From positions 3,906,001-3,970,000 of the forward strand of contig NZ_CP159290.1 in NCBI RefSeq assembly GCF_040448685.1: a stretch of DNA of 64,000 nt. Direction: 5' to 3'. Shown here one piece after another: positions 35,596-43,807 of this stretch (the stretch's first letter is position 1; the number at the start of each line of letters is the position of its first letter). The translations under genes were made by a program, and so were the position numbers. The notes under the pieces were generated by a model. The model saw only the letters and a list, made by a program, of their open reading frames with translations. It had not been told where the DNA came from and searched no databases. The stretch comes from Cellulosimicrobium sp. ES-005 (GTDB lineage Bacteria > Actinomycetota > Actinomycetes > Actinomycetales > Cellulomonadaceae).

Positions 35596-36510
35596 TCACG
35601 CCATCGTGATGATGGTCTTGCCGGTCGGCCGCTCGGTGGGGTTGAGCGCGTCGGGCGCCTCGGCGAGCGGGCGAACCGTGCCGATGGTGGTGCGGAGCCG
35701 TCCGGTGCGCACGCGCGCGACGATCTCGGTGAGCTGGGCCCGGTCCGGCTCGACGACGAAGAAGATCGACCGGCCGTCCTCGGGCTGCCGGGCCGGGGGC
35801 TCGGCGATCGTCACGAGGGTGCCGCCGGCCTGGACGAGGTCGGTGGACCGGGCGGCGACGTCTCCGCCGATGACGTCGAACACCAGGTTGACGCGTCCGA
35901 CGGCGGCGAGGTCGTCGGCACCGAGATCGACGAACTCGTGGGCGCCGTGGTCGAGCGCCGCCGCGCGGTCGGCCGTGCGGCCGGTGCCGATGACGTAGGC
36001 CCCGGCCTCGCGCGCGAGCTGGGACGCGACGGAGCCGACGCCGCCGGCGGCCCCGTGCACCAGGACGGTCTGCCCCGCCTGGAGGCGGCCGTGCTCGAAC
36101 AGGCCCTGCCAGGCCGTCAGGCCGGAGACGGGCAGGCTCGCCGCGGTCACGAAGTCGACGTCGGCCGGCAGCGGCGCGAGGTTCCGGGCCTCGACGGCGA
36201 CGTACTCGGCGAGCGTGCCGTTCCTGGTCCAGTCGGCGAGCCCGAGCACGCGCTGCCCGACGTCGAGGCCGGTGGTGCCGTAACCGAGGCCGGTGACGAC
36301 CCCGGCGAGCTCGTGTCCGGGGATGCTCGGCGTACGGTCACGCCCGGCACGGTCCGTCCACGTCGCCGGCCAGGTGAGCTCCCCGGGCGTGAAGCCGGAG
36401 GCGTGGACGCGGACGACGACGTCGTTCTCCGACGCGTGCGGCTCGGGTTGCTCGGTCAGCGCCATCCCTGCGGTTCCGGCGTCGGGGTCGGTCACGATGA
36501 TCGCCTGCAT
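35596..36510 (-). CDS. NADPH:quinone reductase-like zinc-independent alcohol dehydrogenase family protein
   Basis: 304 residues, medium-chain dehydrogenase fold: PSIPGHELAGVVTGLGYGTTG in the catalytic domain and VLVHGAAGGVGSVASQLARE as the NADPH-binding motif. The zinc-ligand cysteines of true alcohol dehydrogenases are absent, so a quinone or enal reductase is more likely. It lies 60 bp downstream of an ECF41-like sigma gene on the same strand. ECF41 operons typically carry such oxidoreductases, so the sigma factor may drive it. Convergent with uxuA, with 31 bp between. Confidence 0.87.
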   Translation of the reverse strand: MQAIIVTDPDAGTAGMALTEQPEPHASENDVVVRVHASGFTPGELTWPATWTDRAGRDRTPSIPGHELAGVVTGLGYGTTGLDVGQRVLGLADWTRNGTLAEYVAVEARNLAPLPADVDFVTAASLPVSGLTAWQGLFEHGRLQAGQTVLVHGAAGGVGSVASQLAREAGAYVIGTGRTADRAAALDHGAHEFVDLGADDLAAVGRVNLVFDVIGGDVAARSTDLVQAGGTLVTIAEPPARQPEDGRSIFFVVEPDRAQLTEIVARVRTGRLRTTIGTVRPLAEAPDALNPTERPTGKTIITMA

Positions 36511-36570
36511 AGGTGTGCTCCTGTTCGGGTGGAGGTGTGCACCAGATAGACGACGCTGCCCGGTCCCGTG

Positions 36571-37467
36571 TCAGGTGGGGCGCCAGGTCCGCAGCTTGTG
36601 GGGGTTCCACTGGACGAGGACCGCACGCACCGCGCCGCTGTCGGTGACCAGCTCCAGGACGCCGCTGGTGTCCCCGTCCCGGTCGAAGGTGAGGACGACC
36701 CCGGACGGGGTCTCGCGCAGCCGGAGCGTGGTCGGCGCCTGACGGGCCAGGACCCCGACGACGAACCGCGCGACCTTCTCGGCTCCGCGCACGGGGTTGA
36801 GGGCCGCGCGCGCGACGCCACCGCCGTCGGAGAGCAGGGTCACGTCCGGGTGCAGCAGCCTGAGCAGCTCGGCGACGTCGCCGGTGACGGCGGCGCGCTG
36901 GAACGCGGCGGTGAGCGAGGGGTCGGGGACGCCGCTCACGTCGCCGCCCGCTGCGACACGAGCGCGCGCCGACGACGCGAGCTGGCGGACGGCACCCGGC
37001 GAGCGGTCGAGCACGTCCGCGACCTCGGCGACGGGGACGTCGAACACGTCGCGGAGGACGAACGCGACGCGCTCCGCCGGCGTCATCGACTCCATCACCG
37101 TCAGCAGGGCCATGCTCACGGACTCCGACCGCACGGCGAGCTCGGCGGGGTCGCCGTCCTGGAGGGTCGGGGTGGCGTAGCGCCCGTCGGCCACCGGCTC
37201 GGGCAGCCACGGGCCGACGTACCTGTCGTGGCGCCGCGGCGCGCTCTTCAGGACGTCCAGGCACACGCGGCTCGTCGTCCTCGCGAACCACCCCACGCGG
37301 TTCGTCACCGCCTCGCGACCCGCGTCGTCGAGGCGGTACCAGCGGACGAACGCCTCCTGCACGGCGTCCTCGGCGTCGGCGACCGTGCCGAGCATCCGGA
37401 ATGCCAGGCCGACCAGGCGGTCCCGGTCCACGTCCCTCGGTCCTGAGGTCTGCGACATGACAGCCAT
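36571..37467 (-). CDS. SigJ/ECF41-like RNA polymerase sigma factor
   Basis: 298 residues from ATG 37467 (neighbouring ATGs at 37470 and 37458 are alternatives; none has a clear ribosome site). Region 2: LVGLAFRMLGTVADAEDAVQEAFVRWY. Region 4: LRDVFDVPVAEVADVLDRSPGAVRQLASSARARV. The C-terminal SnoaL/NTF2-like domain (about 185-298; FQRAAVTGDVAELLRLLHPDV, DGGG, NPVRG) is the built-in regulatory domain of ECF41/SigJ factors that replaces a separate anti-sigma factor. The downstream oxidoreductase is the probable target. Confidence 0.9.
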   Translation of the reverse strand: MAVMSQTSGPRDVDRDRLVGLAFRMLGTVADAEDAVQEAFVRWYRLDDAGREAVTNRVGWFARTTSRVCLDVLKSAPRRHDRYVGPWLPEPVADGRYATPTLQDGDPAELAVRSESVSMALLTVMESMTPAERVAFVLRDVFDVPVAEVADVLDRSPGAVRQLASSARARVAAGGDVSGVPDPSLTAAFQRAAVTGDVAELLRLLHPDVTLLSDGGGVARAALNPVRGAEKVARFVVGVLARQAPTTLRLRETPSGVVLTFDRDGDTSGVLELVTDSGAVRAVLVQWNPHKLRTWRPT

Positions 37468-37547
37468 CATCCGCCGGACCGGCGCCTCGAGGCGCACGCG
37501 AGGGACACCCGGAGGACGGACCCCGCGGGGGTTCACGGTCCGTGCGG

Positions 37548-37967
37548 CTAGGCGTCCCCGGCGGCGGACCTCGCCTCGCCCCAGCCGTACCAGCGCTCGA
37601 CCTCGATCCACGCGCTGACGCGCGGGCTGTGCCGGTTCGCGTACTCACGCCCCGTATAGTGCCGAGAGATCCGGTCGATGTCGGCCAGGCCCTCGTCGGG
37701 GCTCAGCTCCGTGACACGTCCGACGAGCGTCACGTGCGTGTACCAGTTCTCGTCGAGCACGGTGAGCGAGACGCGCGGGTCCTTCCGCAGGTGCCGGAGG
37801 CGCACGCGCGACTCGTCGAGGTTGACGAGCACGCGGCCGTCGTCCTCCCAGACGTACCACGTCGCCGCGGTGACGGGTGCGCCGTCGGACCGCGCGGTCG
37901 CCATGACGGCGGCGTTCGGGCGGCGCAGCAGCTCGACGAGACGGGACGGCAGCGGGGGTCGGGACAC
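37548..37967 (-). CDS. PPOX-class F420/FMN-binding protein
   Basis: 139 residues with the split beta-barrel: NAAVMATARSDGAPVTAATWYVWEDDGRVLVN, then RHLRKDPRVSLTVLDENWYTHVTLVGRV, the pattern of pyridoxamine-phosphate-oxidase-like flavin or F420 proteins. The substrate is unknown. GTG 37967 is preceded by a TGGAGGAG ribosome site. It appears to be a single-gene unit. Confidence 0.88.
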   Translation of the reverse strand: MSRPPLPSRLVELLRRPNAAVMATARSDGAPVTAATWYVWEDDGRVLVNLDESRVRLRHLRKDPRVSLTVLDENWYTHVTLVGRVTELSPDEGLADIDRISRHYTGREYANRHSPRVSAWIEVERWYGWGEARSAAGDA

Positions 37968-38055
37968 GACGGCTCCTCCAGGTCGGGACGGCGGGACGTC
38001 CCGACGCTACGGCACGCGAGGTCCGTCAGCGCGTCCGGGGCGCGCCGCGCCCGGT

Positions 38056-39114
38056 TCACGAGACGCTCGGGGACTCGTCCCGGGCGAACGCGCCGACGTC
38101 GGGGTCGTAGGTCACGGTCCGCGACTGGTCGAGCTCGACGAGCACCAGGGCGTCGAGCCAGCGGCCCGGGGCACCGCCGCTACCGCCACGGCCCGGCGCC
38201 GGGAGATCGGCGGCGTCCGGGTCGTCCTGCACGTCGTGCACGACGACGACCGGTGCGCCGGGCAGGGGCACGCGGTCCGGCGGCGCGACGAGCAGGACCT
38301 CGACGCTCCGCTCCGCTCCCGGTGGTCCGTAGGCGACGGTCGCGTCGAACCGCGGCCGTCCGTCGTCGGTCCACGAACCCAGGTACCGCCGGTCGACGAG
38401 CGAGCCCGGCGTGCGGACCCCGTCACGCCGCAGCGCGCGCAGTCGCTCCTGGACGGCTCGGGCCTCGAGCTGCGCCTCGGTCGCCGAGAGGACGGCGACC
38501 ACGCCCCCCGCCAGCGCCCCGACGGCCACGCACGCGAGCGCGAGGAGCGGCTCGAGCTCGAGGTCTCGTGCGAGGGGGTGCGCGACGTCCGCGAGGTCCA
38601 GCCCGACGACGGTACCCACCCCGAGGGCGACGCCGAGGAGCGCGGTGGCCCACGTCAGGCGCGACGCGACGCGGGCGGACCCGCTCGCGCCGAGGGCGAC
38701 GGTGTGGACGCCGAGAAGGAGGACGCACGCGGGGAGCGCGACGACGGCGAGCGCGACCACGAGCCACCACGGAGCCGGGCGGCCTCCCGGCAGGGCGCCC
38801 GCGCCGAGCAGGTGGCCGGCGAGCAGGGTGAGGGCGGCCCCGGCGACGACCGCCACCAGCGCACCCGAGCCGAGGACCAGCCAGGTCAGGTAGCGCGACT
38901 GCGCGCGGGGCGAGAGGGGGGTCTCGACGACGGCGCGGCCGTGCCGGTCGCGGACGGCGAACGCCGGGATCCCGGGGCTGAGGAACCCCGGGTTGCCGGG
39001 CAGGCCCGTCAGCCCGGCCGCCGGCTCCGAGGCCGAGCCCCAGCTCGGGGCGTCCACCGGCGGGGCGGAGGCCGGTCCGTCGCGGCCGTCGAGGTCGTCT
39101 CGCGATGCGGTCAT
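38056..39114 (-). CDS. Integral membrane protein of unknown function
   Basis: 352 residues. An acidic/proline-rich start (1-65) is followed by four predicted membrane helices (about 75-100, 116-138, 148-172, 184-208; for example YLTWLVLGSGALVAVVAGAA), then a cytoplasmic or external domain of about 145 residues (DATVAYGPPGAERSVEVLLV; GAPVVVVHDVQDDPDA). The layout resembles DUF3592-like membrane proteins, but I cannot confirm that. GAGGAGG precedes ATG 39114. Confidence 0.8.
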   Translation of the reverse strand: MTASRDDLDGRDGPASAPPVDAPSWGSASEPAAGLTGLPGNPGFLSPGIPAFAVRDRHGRAVVETPLSPRAQSRYLTWLVLGSGALVAVVAGAALTLLAGHLLGAGALPGGRPAPWWLVVALAVVALPACVLLLGVHTVALGASGSARVASRLTWATALLGVALGVGTVVGLDLADVAHPLARDLELEPLLALACVAVGALAGGVVAVLSATEAQLEARAVQERLRALRRDGVRTPGSLVDRRYLGSWTDDGRPRFDATVAYGPPGAERSVEVLLVAPPDRVPLPGAPVVVVHDVQDDPDAADLPAPGRGGSGGAPGRWLDALVLVELDQSRTVTYDPDVGAFARDESPSVS

Positions 39115-39248
39115 GGCAGCCCTCCTCTCTGGTCAAGAAAACCTCAAGTGCAGGGTAGGGGATGGTGGGCGAGATGTCACCGCCCCGGTGCGCGGCGGGG
39201 TCCGTCCGGGTCTCCTGACGAGGTCGTTCGGGCGCGGCGGCGCGTGAC

Positions 39249-40286
39249 ATGATCGACCTCATGCTCACTCCCGCCACCGGCGCGGCCGGGTCGCGCATCG
39301 CCGGCCTCGGTCACTTCCAGCCCGAGAAGACGCTGACGAACGACGACATCGCGCAGCTCGTCGAGACCAACGACGAGTGGATCCGCTCGCGCACGGGGAT
39401 CGTCACGCGGCACGTCGCCGACGACGACACGACCGTCGCCGACATGGCCACCGCGGCCGCGCGCCACGCGCTCACCGACGCGGGCGTCGACCCCGCCGAG
39501 GTCGACCTCGTCATCGTCGCCACCGCCACCGCGACCGACCGCTCGCCCAACACCGCCGGCCGCGTCGCCTATCACCTGCGCACCGGCGTCATGCCCGGGC
39601 AGTCGACGCCCGAGGAGGCGTCCGAGCTCGACCTGCGCGGCGTCGTCGGGCCCGCGGTGCTCGACGTCAACGTCGCGTGCTCCGGGTTCGCCCACTCCGT
39701 CGGCCTCGCCGACCAGGCGATCCGCGCGGGCTCCGCCCGCACCGCCGTCGTCATCGGTGCGGAGAAGCTCACCGCGTTCACCGACTGGACCGACCGCAGC
39801 ACGTGCATCCTCACCGCCGACGGCGCGGGCGCCGCCGTGCTGCGCGCGACGGACGAGCCCGGCGTCGGTCCCGTGACCTGGGGCTCCGAGCCCGACCTCA
39901 CCCCCGCCGTGCTCATCGAGTCGCCCGCCGACAAGTTTGCCCAGGACGGCCGCGCCGTCTTCAAGTGGGCCATCACGCGCGCCGCCGACCGCGCGCGCTC
40001 CGTCGTGGAGCGCTCCGGAGCCTCGCTCGACGACATCGAGGTGCTCGTCGCGCACCAGGCGAACCTGCGCATCATCGAGCCCCTCGCGAAGTCGCTCGGG
40101 CTGGAGTCCAAGATCGTCGTCACCGACATCGTCGAATCCGGCAACACGTCCGCCGCGTCCATCCCGCTCGGGCTCTCCAAGTGGTGGCACGCCGGCAAGA
40201 TCCCCGCCGGCGTCCCGGCGCTCCTCTTCGGGTTCGGCGGCGGGTTCGCCTGGGCGGGCCAGGTCGTGGAGACCCCGACCCGCTGA
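39249..40286 (+). CDS. Beta-ketoacyl-ACP synthase III (FabH-like)
   Basis: 345 residues. Thiolase fold with the complete KAS III triad: Cys144 in VACSGFAH, His269 in HQANLRI and Asn299 in SGNTSAAS. GLGHFQPEKTLTNDDIAQLVETNDEWIRSRTGI is the standard start. It condenses an acyl-CoA with malonyl-ACP. The gene stands apart from other fab genes, so it may be a secondary copy rather than the housekeeping initiator. ATG 39261 (MLTPATG) is an alternative start; neither has a strong ribosome site. The repeat-rich 40.3-41.1 kb region follows directly. Confidence 0.92.
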   Translation: MIDLMLTPATGAAGSRIAGLGHFQPEKTLTNDDIAQLVETNDEWIRSRTGIVTRHVADDDTTVADMATAAARHALTDAGVDPAEVDLVIVATATATDRSPNTAGRVAYHLRTGVMPGQSTPEEASELDLRGVVGPAVLDVNVACSGFAHSVGLADQAIRAGSARTAVVIGAEKLTAFTDWTDRSTCILTADGAGAAVLRATDEPGVGPVTWGSEPDLTPAVLIESPADKFAQDGRAVFKWAITRAADRARSVVERSGASLDDIEVLVAHQANLRIIEPLAKSLGLESKIVVTDIVESGNTSAASIPLGLSKWWHAGKIPAGVPALLFGFGGGFAWAGQVVETPTR

Positions 40287-40368
40287 CACCGCTCGCGCCG
40301 CGCCTGCCGGTCCCATGCTTCGGGTCGCTTCTGGTCGGGTCGCTGGGTCGCCTCCGGTCGAGTTCCGC

Positions 40369-40447
40369 GAGGGGCGGGGCGGGTCTACCATCCGCCGCTC
40401 GTCCCTCGCGGCTCCCGCCAGACCCGCCACGACCCGCCCCACCCCTC
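40369..40447 (+). repeat. Hairpin element, copy 1
   Basis: Terminal inverted repeats of 17 bp, GAGGGGCGGGGCGGGTC and GACCCGCCCCACCCCTC (one mismatch), flank a 45-bp core beginning TACCATCCGCCGCTCG. The core equals the reverse complement of copy 2 at 44 of 45 positions. Confidence 0.8.
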
Positions 40448-40579
40448 GCTCCACCCGACCTCCCCGTCCGTCTCACCAGGTGCCCGCGGACGTGCGTGCC
40501 GCGACGGAGCGCGGTGGTGCGGGGTCAGCGCGACGCGCCGGGGTGGTCGGCGCACGCCTCCCGGGATGGATGAGGCTGG

Positions 40580-40621
40580 CTCGCGGCTCGCGGCTCGCGG
40601 CTCGCGGCTCGCGGCTCGCGG
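40580..40621. repeat. Six tandem copies of a heptamer
   Basis: CTCGCGG repeats six times without error, then degrades to CTCACCG. It is a likely slippage tract. Confidence 0.9.
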
Positions 40622-40656
40622 CTCACCGCAGCAAGGTCCGGCCCAGCACCGACGAC

Positions 40657-40712
40657 GAGATGCGAGTTGTTGCCCTCTCCACCGTCCGTGGAGGGGCAAC
40701 AACTCGCATCTC
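40657..40712. repeat. Long hairpin, GAGATGCGAGTTGTTGCC type
   Basis: The left arm begins GAGATGCGAGTTGTTGCC and the right arm ends GGCAACAACTCGCATCTC: 18 perfect pairs, then a 1-nt bulge and about 7 further pairs, with a short loop. Built like the gene-end palindromes but with its own word. Confidence 0.75.
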
Positions 40713-40877
40713 ATGATCCGTCAGCCGTCGGCTGTGACGGTCGGTGGGTGGGTGCGTCGCCCTCGACTCGCCCCTGTACCGGGCCGAGGGGGTGATCGTC
40801 GTGACCGTCCGGAGCACTGCGGGCCTGGGCCCGACCGATCTCCTGAGGTGAGACCTTCTGCGAGGGCCGACGCCGGA

Positions 40878-40960
40878 GCGGAGGGTGGGGCGGGTCGTGG
40901 CGGGTCTGGCGGGAGCCGCGAGGAACGAGCGGCGGATGGTAGACCCGCCCCACCCTCCGC
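40878..40960 (-). repeat. Hairpin element, copy 2 (inverted)
   Basis: Perfect 19-bp terminal inverted repeats GCGGAGGGTGGGGCGGGTC (40878-40896) and GACCCGCCCCACCCTCCGC (40942-40960) around the same 45-bp core as copy 1 in opposite orientation. Confidence 0.85.
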
Positions 40961-41041
40961 GGAGGTGTCGGGCCGGAGGTGACCGGTCGACGGACATCCG
41001 TGGAGGTGCCGGGCCGGGGCGACCGGAGGGGCGTACCCGGC

Positions 41042-41077
41042 TGTCGGCCGCCCGGGTCCGACGCCGGGCGGCCGACA
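41042..41077 (-). terminator. Terminator of the discoidin gene cluster
   Basis: TGTCGGCCGCCCG and CGGGCGGCCGACA, perfect 13-bp stem with a 10-nt loop, 18 bp beyond the stop of the last gene. Confidence 0.75.
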
Positions 41078-41094
41078 CGGGGCCGTGGCTTCCT

Positions 41095-43704
41095 TTACGG
41101 GTAGCTGACGACCTTCGCCGGGACGGTCTCGACGCCGCTGGCGCGGGGGCCGACGCCGTTGATGACGTGCTCGTACGTGCCCACTCCGCCGAGCGAGACG
41201 GTCAGCAGCGTGTGCATCCGCACGCCCGGGGTGACCGGGACCTCGAACCCGTTGTCGGAGACGATCGACGCGTCGGACGTGAACACGCAGTAGGAGCCCA
41301 GGCCCCAGGCCTCGTGGTGCTGCACGTGGTCCGCGACCTTGTACGCCGCCCACCCGCGGATGCCGTCGTGGTTCCACGCGGCCTGGTTCGGCGGGTCGTA
41401 GGGGAGCTCGTTCTGGTAGAAGATCGTGCGCCCCCGCTCGCCGTTCCACAGGGTGTTGTACTTCTGGTAGTGCTCGACGAAGAGGCCGTAGCCGTCGACG
41501 TCGTCGCCGTTGACCACGAGGCCGTGGTCGGCGGTGTTGACGTCCCAGCCGATGCCCTCGCCGTGGTCGCCGCGCCACGACCAGATGTGGTCGACGATCG
41601 TGTCGTCCGCGTTGATGACGATCGCGCTCTCCACCTTGCCCGCGTGGGCGCCGCCGACGCGGACGAACACGTCGTGGATCGAGATCGGGTCGTCCGCGTG
41701 GTCCGCGGCCGATCCCTCGGCGCCGACGGTGAGCATCGACGGGGACTCGGTCGCCCCGGCGTCGAACAGGACGCTCGCGACGCGGACGCCGTCGACGTCG
41801 CCGACCTGGAGCGCGGTCTGCCCGGCGGTGGGCACGATCGTGGCGTAGCCGAGACCGAGCACGACCGTGTCGGCGCGGTTCACCTCGATCGTCTCGTCGA
41901 GCTCGTAGACGCCGGGCGTGAGCAGGAGGTGCAGGCCCTGGTCGAGCGCGGCGTTGATGTGCTCGGCGGTGTCGCCGGGGTGCGCGACGTAGAAGTCGTC
42001 GAGCGGGATCGACGTTCCGGGCGTGGATCCGTTCTTCCACGTCGCGCCGCGCGTGCCCTCGCGCAGCGACGGCACGAAGACGGCGTAGTCGTCGCCGTCG
42101 AGGTAGAGGTACGGCTTCTCGCGGATCGTGCCCGTGGTGTCGAGCGTGGTGACGGCGGGCTCGGGGAACGTCGTCGGCGGGGCGTTCTCGGTGCCGGAGA
42201 ACACCATGTTCCACAGCGTGCCGTCCCAGCCGCCCGTGAGCGTCGAGTCGCGCGTGTACCACTGCTGCTGGGTGTAGCCCCGCACCTGGCCGTCGACGAT
42301 GGAGTCGGCGGTGAAGCCGCCCGACGCCCACCCGTAGCGGGACGAGTGCAGCATGAGGTTGCCCTTGACGTGGATGCGACGCATGGGCGCCGCCTGCGAG
42401 ACGGCCCAGCGCATGTCGCCGCCGGTCGGGGTGACGGCGAGGTTCTCGATGGAGCGCCAGAAGTTCTGCGTCGCGTTCCCCTCGAACCACTCCGCGTCGG
42501 CCCAGACGCCGCCGGTGATGTTCACGTCGTCGGGGTTCTTGCCGAGGCCGTTGACCGCGGTGTTGAAGCCGACGTTGACGTGCACCGGGTACGTGCCGGG
42601 CTCGAAGAGGAACTGGTCGCGGCGCAGGCCGAACTGGCTCTCCTCCTGCGCGGCGTACGCCGCGTCGACGGCGGCCTGGATCTGGTCGACCGGGGTGCCG
42701 GGGCCGAACACGTGCACGTTGGGCCCGAGGTCCCCGCCGCCCTCGATCGGCTCGCCCGTGCCGGGGTTCGGTGTCCCGTCAGCCGTGGTCAGCACGCGCA
42801 GCTCCCAGATCGAGTAGCCCCAGCCGGTCCCGCGCTCGGTGCCGACGAGCCGGACGTAGCGGCCCGAGCCGGTGACGTCGAGAACCTGCGTGCCGCCGGT
42901 CCCGTCGGTCACCGTGTGCAGCGTGCGCCACAGGGTGCCGTCGTCGGACGTCTCGACGCGGAAGCCCTTGCCGTAGGCGCCCTCCCAGTCGATCTCGATC
43001 CCGCAGACGGGCTTGATCGCGCCTAGGTCGACCTGGAGCCACTGCGCGTCGGAGAAGTCGCTGCTCCAGCGCGTGTCGGCCTTGCCGTCCACGGCGAGGC
43101 CCGCGGCGTACGCGCCCTCGGTGGACGACGCCGTCGCCACCTTCCCGAGCGCGGCGTTCGTCGTGCAGTCGTCGCCGGGCCCGCCCGGGTCGACCGTCCC
43201 GCCGTCGGTCCCGGGCGTGCCGAACACCTGGAGCTCCCACAGCGAGTAGCCGTAGCCGGTGCCGCGCTCGGTGCCGAGCAGGCGTACGTACCGCCCGGTC
43301 CCGGACACGGGCAGGGTCTGCTGCCCGCCCGCACCGTCGGTGACCGTCCGCAGCGTGCGCCAGGTCGCGCCGTCGTCGGAGGCTTCGATGCGGAAGCCCT
43401 TGCCGTAGGCGCCCTCCCAGGTCAGGGCGACGGACGAGAGCGTCGAGACCTGGCCGAGGTCGACCTGGAGCCACTGGCCCTCGGAGAACTCGCTGCTCCA
43501 GCGCGTGCTCAGGTCGCCGTCGACGGCCCGTGCGGCGACGTGGTCGCCCTCGACGCTCGAGGCGGTCGCGGTCTTGCCCTGGGAGAGGTCGACGGGTTCC
43601 GCCGCGGTCGCGACGGGCGCCGCGAGCGGGGCCGCGACGCACGCCGCGGTCAGGCCCGCGGCGAGGGAGGCCAGGCGGTGCCTGGCCGGGGTTCGGAGAT
43701 GCAT
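41095..43704 (-). CDS. Secreted protein with two discoidin domains and a beta-helix (GH55-like) domain
   Basis: 869 residues, signal peptide to about residue 35. Two F5/8 type C domains follow (about 38-160 and 170-300), both with the DG.xxTRWSS.F...QWLQVDLG motif, and an acidic linker. The main domain (about 325-869) starts NVHVFGPGTPVDQIQAAVDA and continues with RRDQFLFEPGTYPVHVNVGF. It has repeated short strands and TPGVYELDETIEVNRADTVVLG, as in right-handed beta-helix or GH55-like glucanases. A beta-1,3-glucan-active enzyme is likely but the family assignment is uncertain. Last gene of the leftward cluster 47642-41095. Confidence 0.8.
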   Translation of the reverse strand: MHLRTPARHRLASLAAGLTAACVAAPLAAPVATAAEPVDLSQGKTATASSVEGDHVAARAVDGDLSTRWSSEFSEGQWLQVDLGQVSTLSSVALTWEGAYGKGFRIEASDDGATWRTLRTVTDGAGGQQTLPVSGTGRYVRLLGTERGTGYGYSLWELQVFGTPGTDGGTVDPGGPGDDCTTNAALGKVATASSTEGAYAAGLAVDGKADTRWSSDFSDAQWLQVDLGAIKPVCGIEIDWEGAYGKGFRVETSDDGTLWRTLHTVTDGTGGTQVLDVTGSGRYVRLVGTERGTGWGYSIWELRVLTTADGTPNPGTGEPIEGGGDLGPNVHVFGPGTPVDQIQAAVDAAYAAQEESQFGLRRDQFLFEPGTYPVHVNVGFNTAVNGLGKNPDDVNITGGVWADAEWFEGNATQNFWRSIENLAVTPTGGDMRWAVSQAAPMRRIHVKGNLMLHSSRYGWASGGFTADSIVDGQVRGYTQQQWYTRDSTLTGGWDGTLWNMVFSGTENAPPTTFPEPAVTTLDTTGTIREKPYLYLDGDDYAVFVPSLREGTRGATWKNGSTPGTSIPLDDFYVAHPGDTAEHINAALDQGLHLLLTPGVYELDETIEVNRADTVVLGLGYATIVPTAGQTALQVGDVDGVRVASVLFDAGATESPSMLTVGAEGSAADHADDPISIHDVFVRVGGAHAGKVESAIVINADDTIVDHIWSWRGDHGEGIGWDVNTADHGLVVNGDDVDGYGLFVEHYQKYNTLWNGERGRTIFYQNELPYDPPNQAAWNHDGIRGWAAYKVADHVQHHEAWGLGSYCVFTSDASIVSDNGFEVPVTPGVRMHTLLTVSLGGVGTYEHVINGVGPRASGVETVPAKVVSYP

Positions 43705-43755
43705 GGTCCTGCCTTCTTCGGGTCGGTGGGCCGTACCGGGGCACGGCCGTGCCCC

Positions 43756-43801
43756 GGGTGCGGCGCCGTCGTGGTCGACGACGCCGCACCCGTCGGGCGG
43801 T
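43756..43801 (-). terminator. Intercistronic hairpin after the DUF1996 gene
   Basis: GGGTGCGGCG (43756-43765) pairs with CGCCGCACCC (43792-43801). An inner GTCGT/ACGAC extends the stem. It may attenuate transcription into the last gene. Confidence 0.6.
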
Positions 43802-43807
43802 GGGGTG

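Larger units (their letters stand above)
40287..41094. other. Repeat-rich non-coding region
   Basis: 808 bp with no convincing gene. It contains two oppositely oriented hairpin elements (40369-40447 and 40878-40960), a 42-bp tandem heptamer (40580-40621), a long hairpin (40657-40712) and the terminator of the next leftward gene. Such density suggests a hot spot for repeat insertion between two non-essential units. Confidence 0.7.

Noticed and set aside
40580-40621. Tandem heptamers as a CRISPR-like array
   Set aside because: Direct heptamers without spacers, and no cas genes.
40657-40712. Hairpin with GGCAAC words as another site for the LacI regulator at 25756
   Set aside because: The second half does not follow the GTTGYC pattern at 2-nt spacing; the symmetry is that of its own stem.
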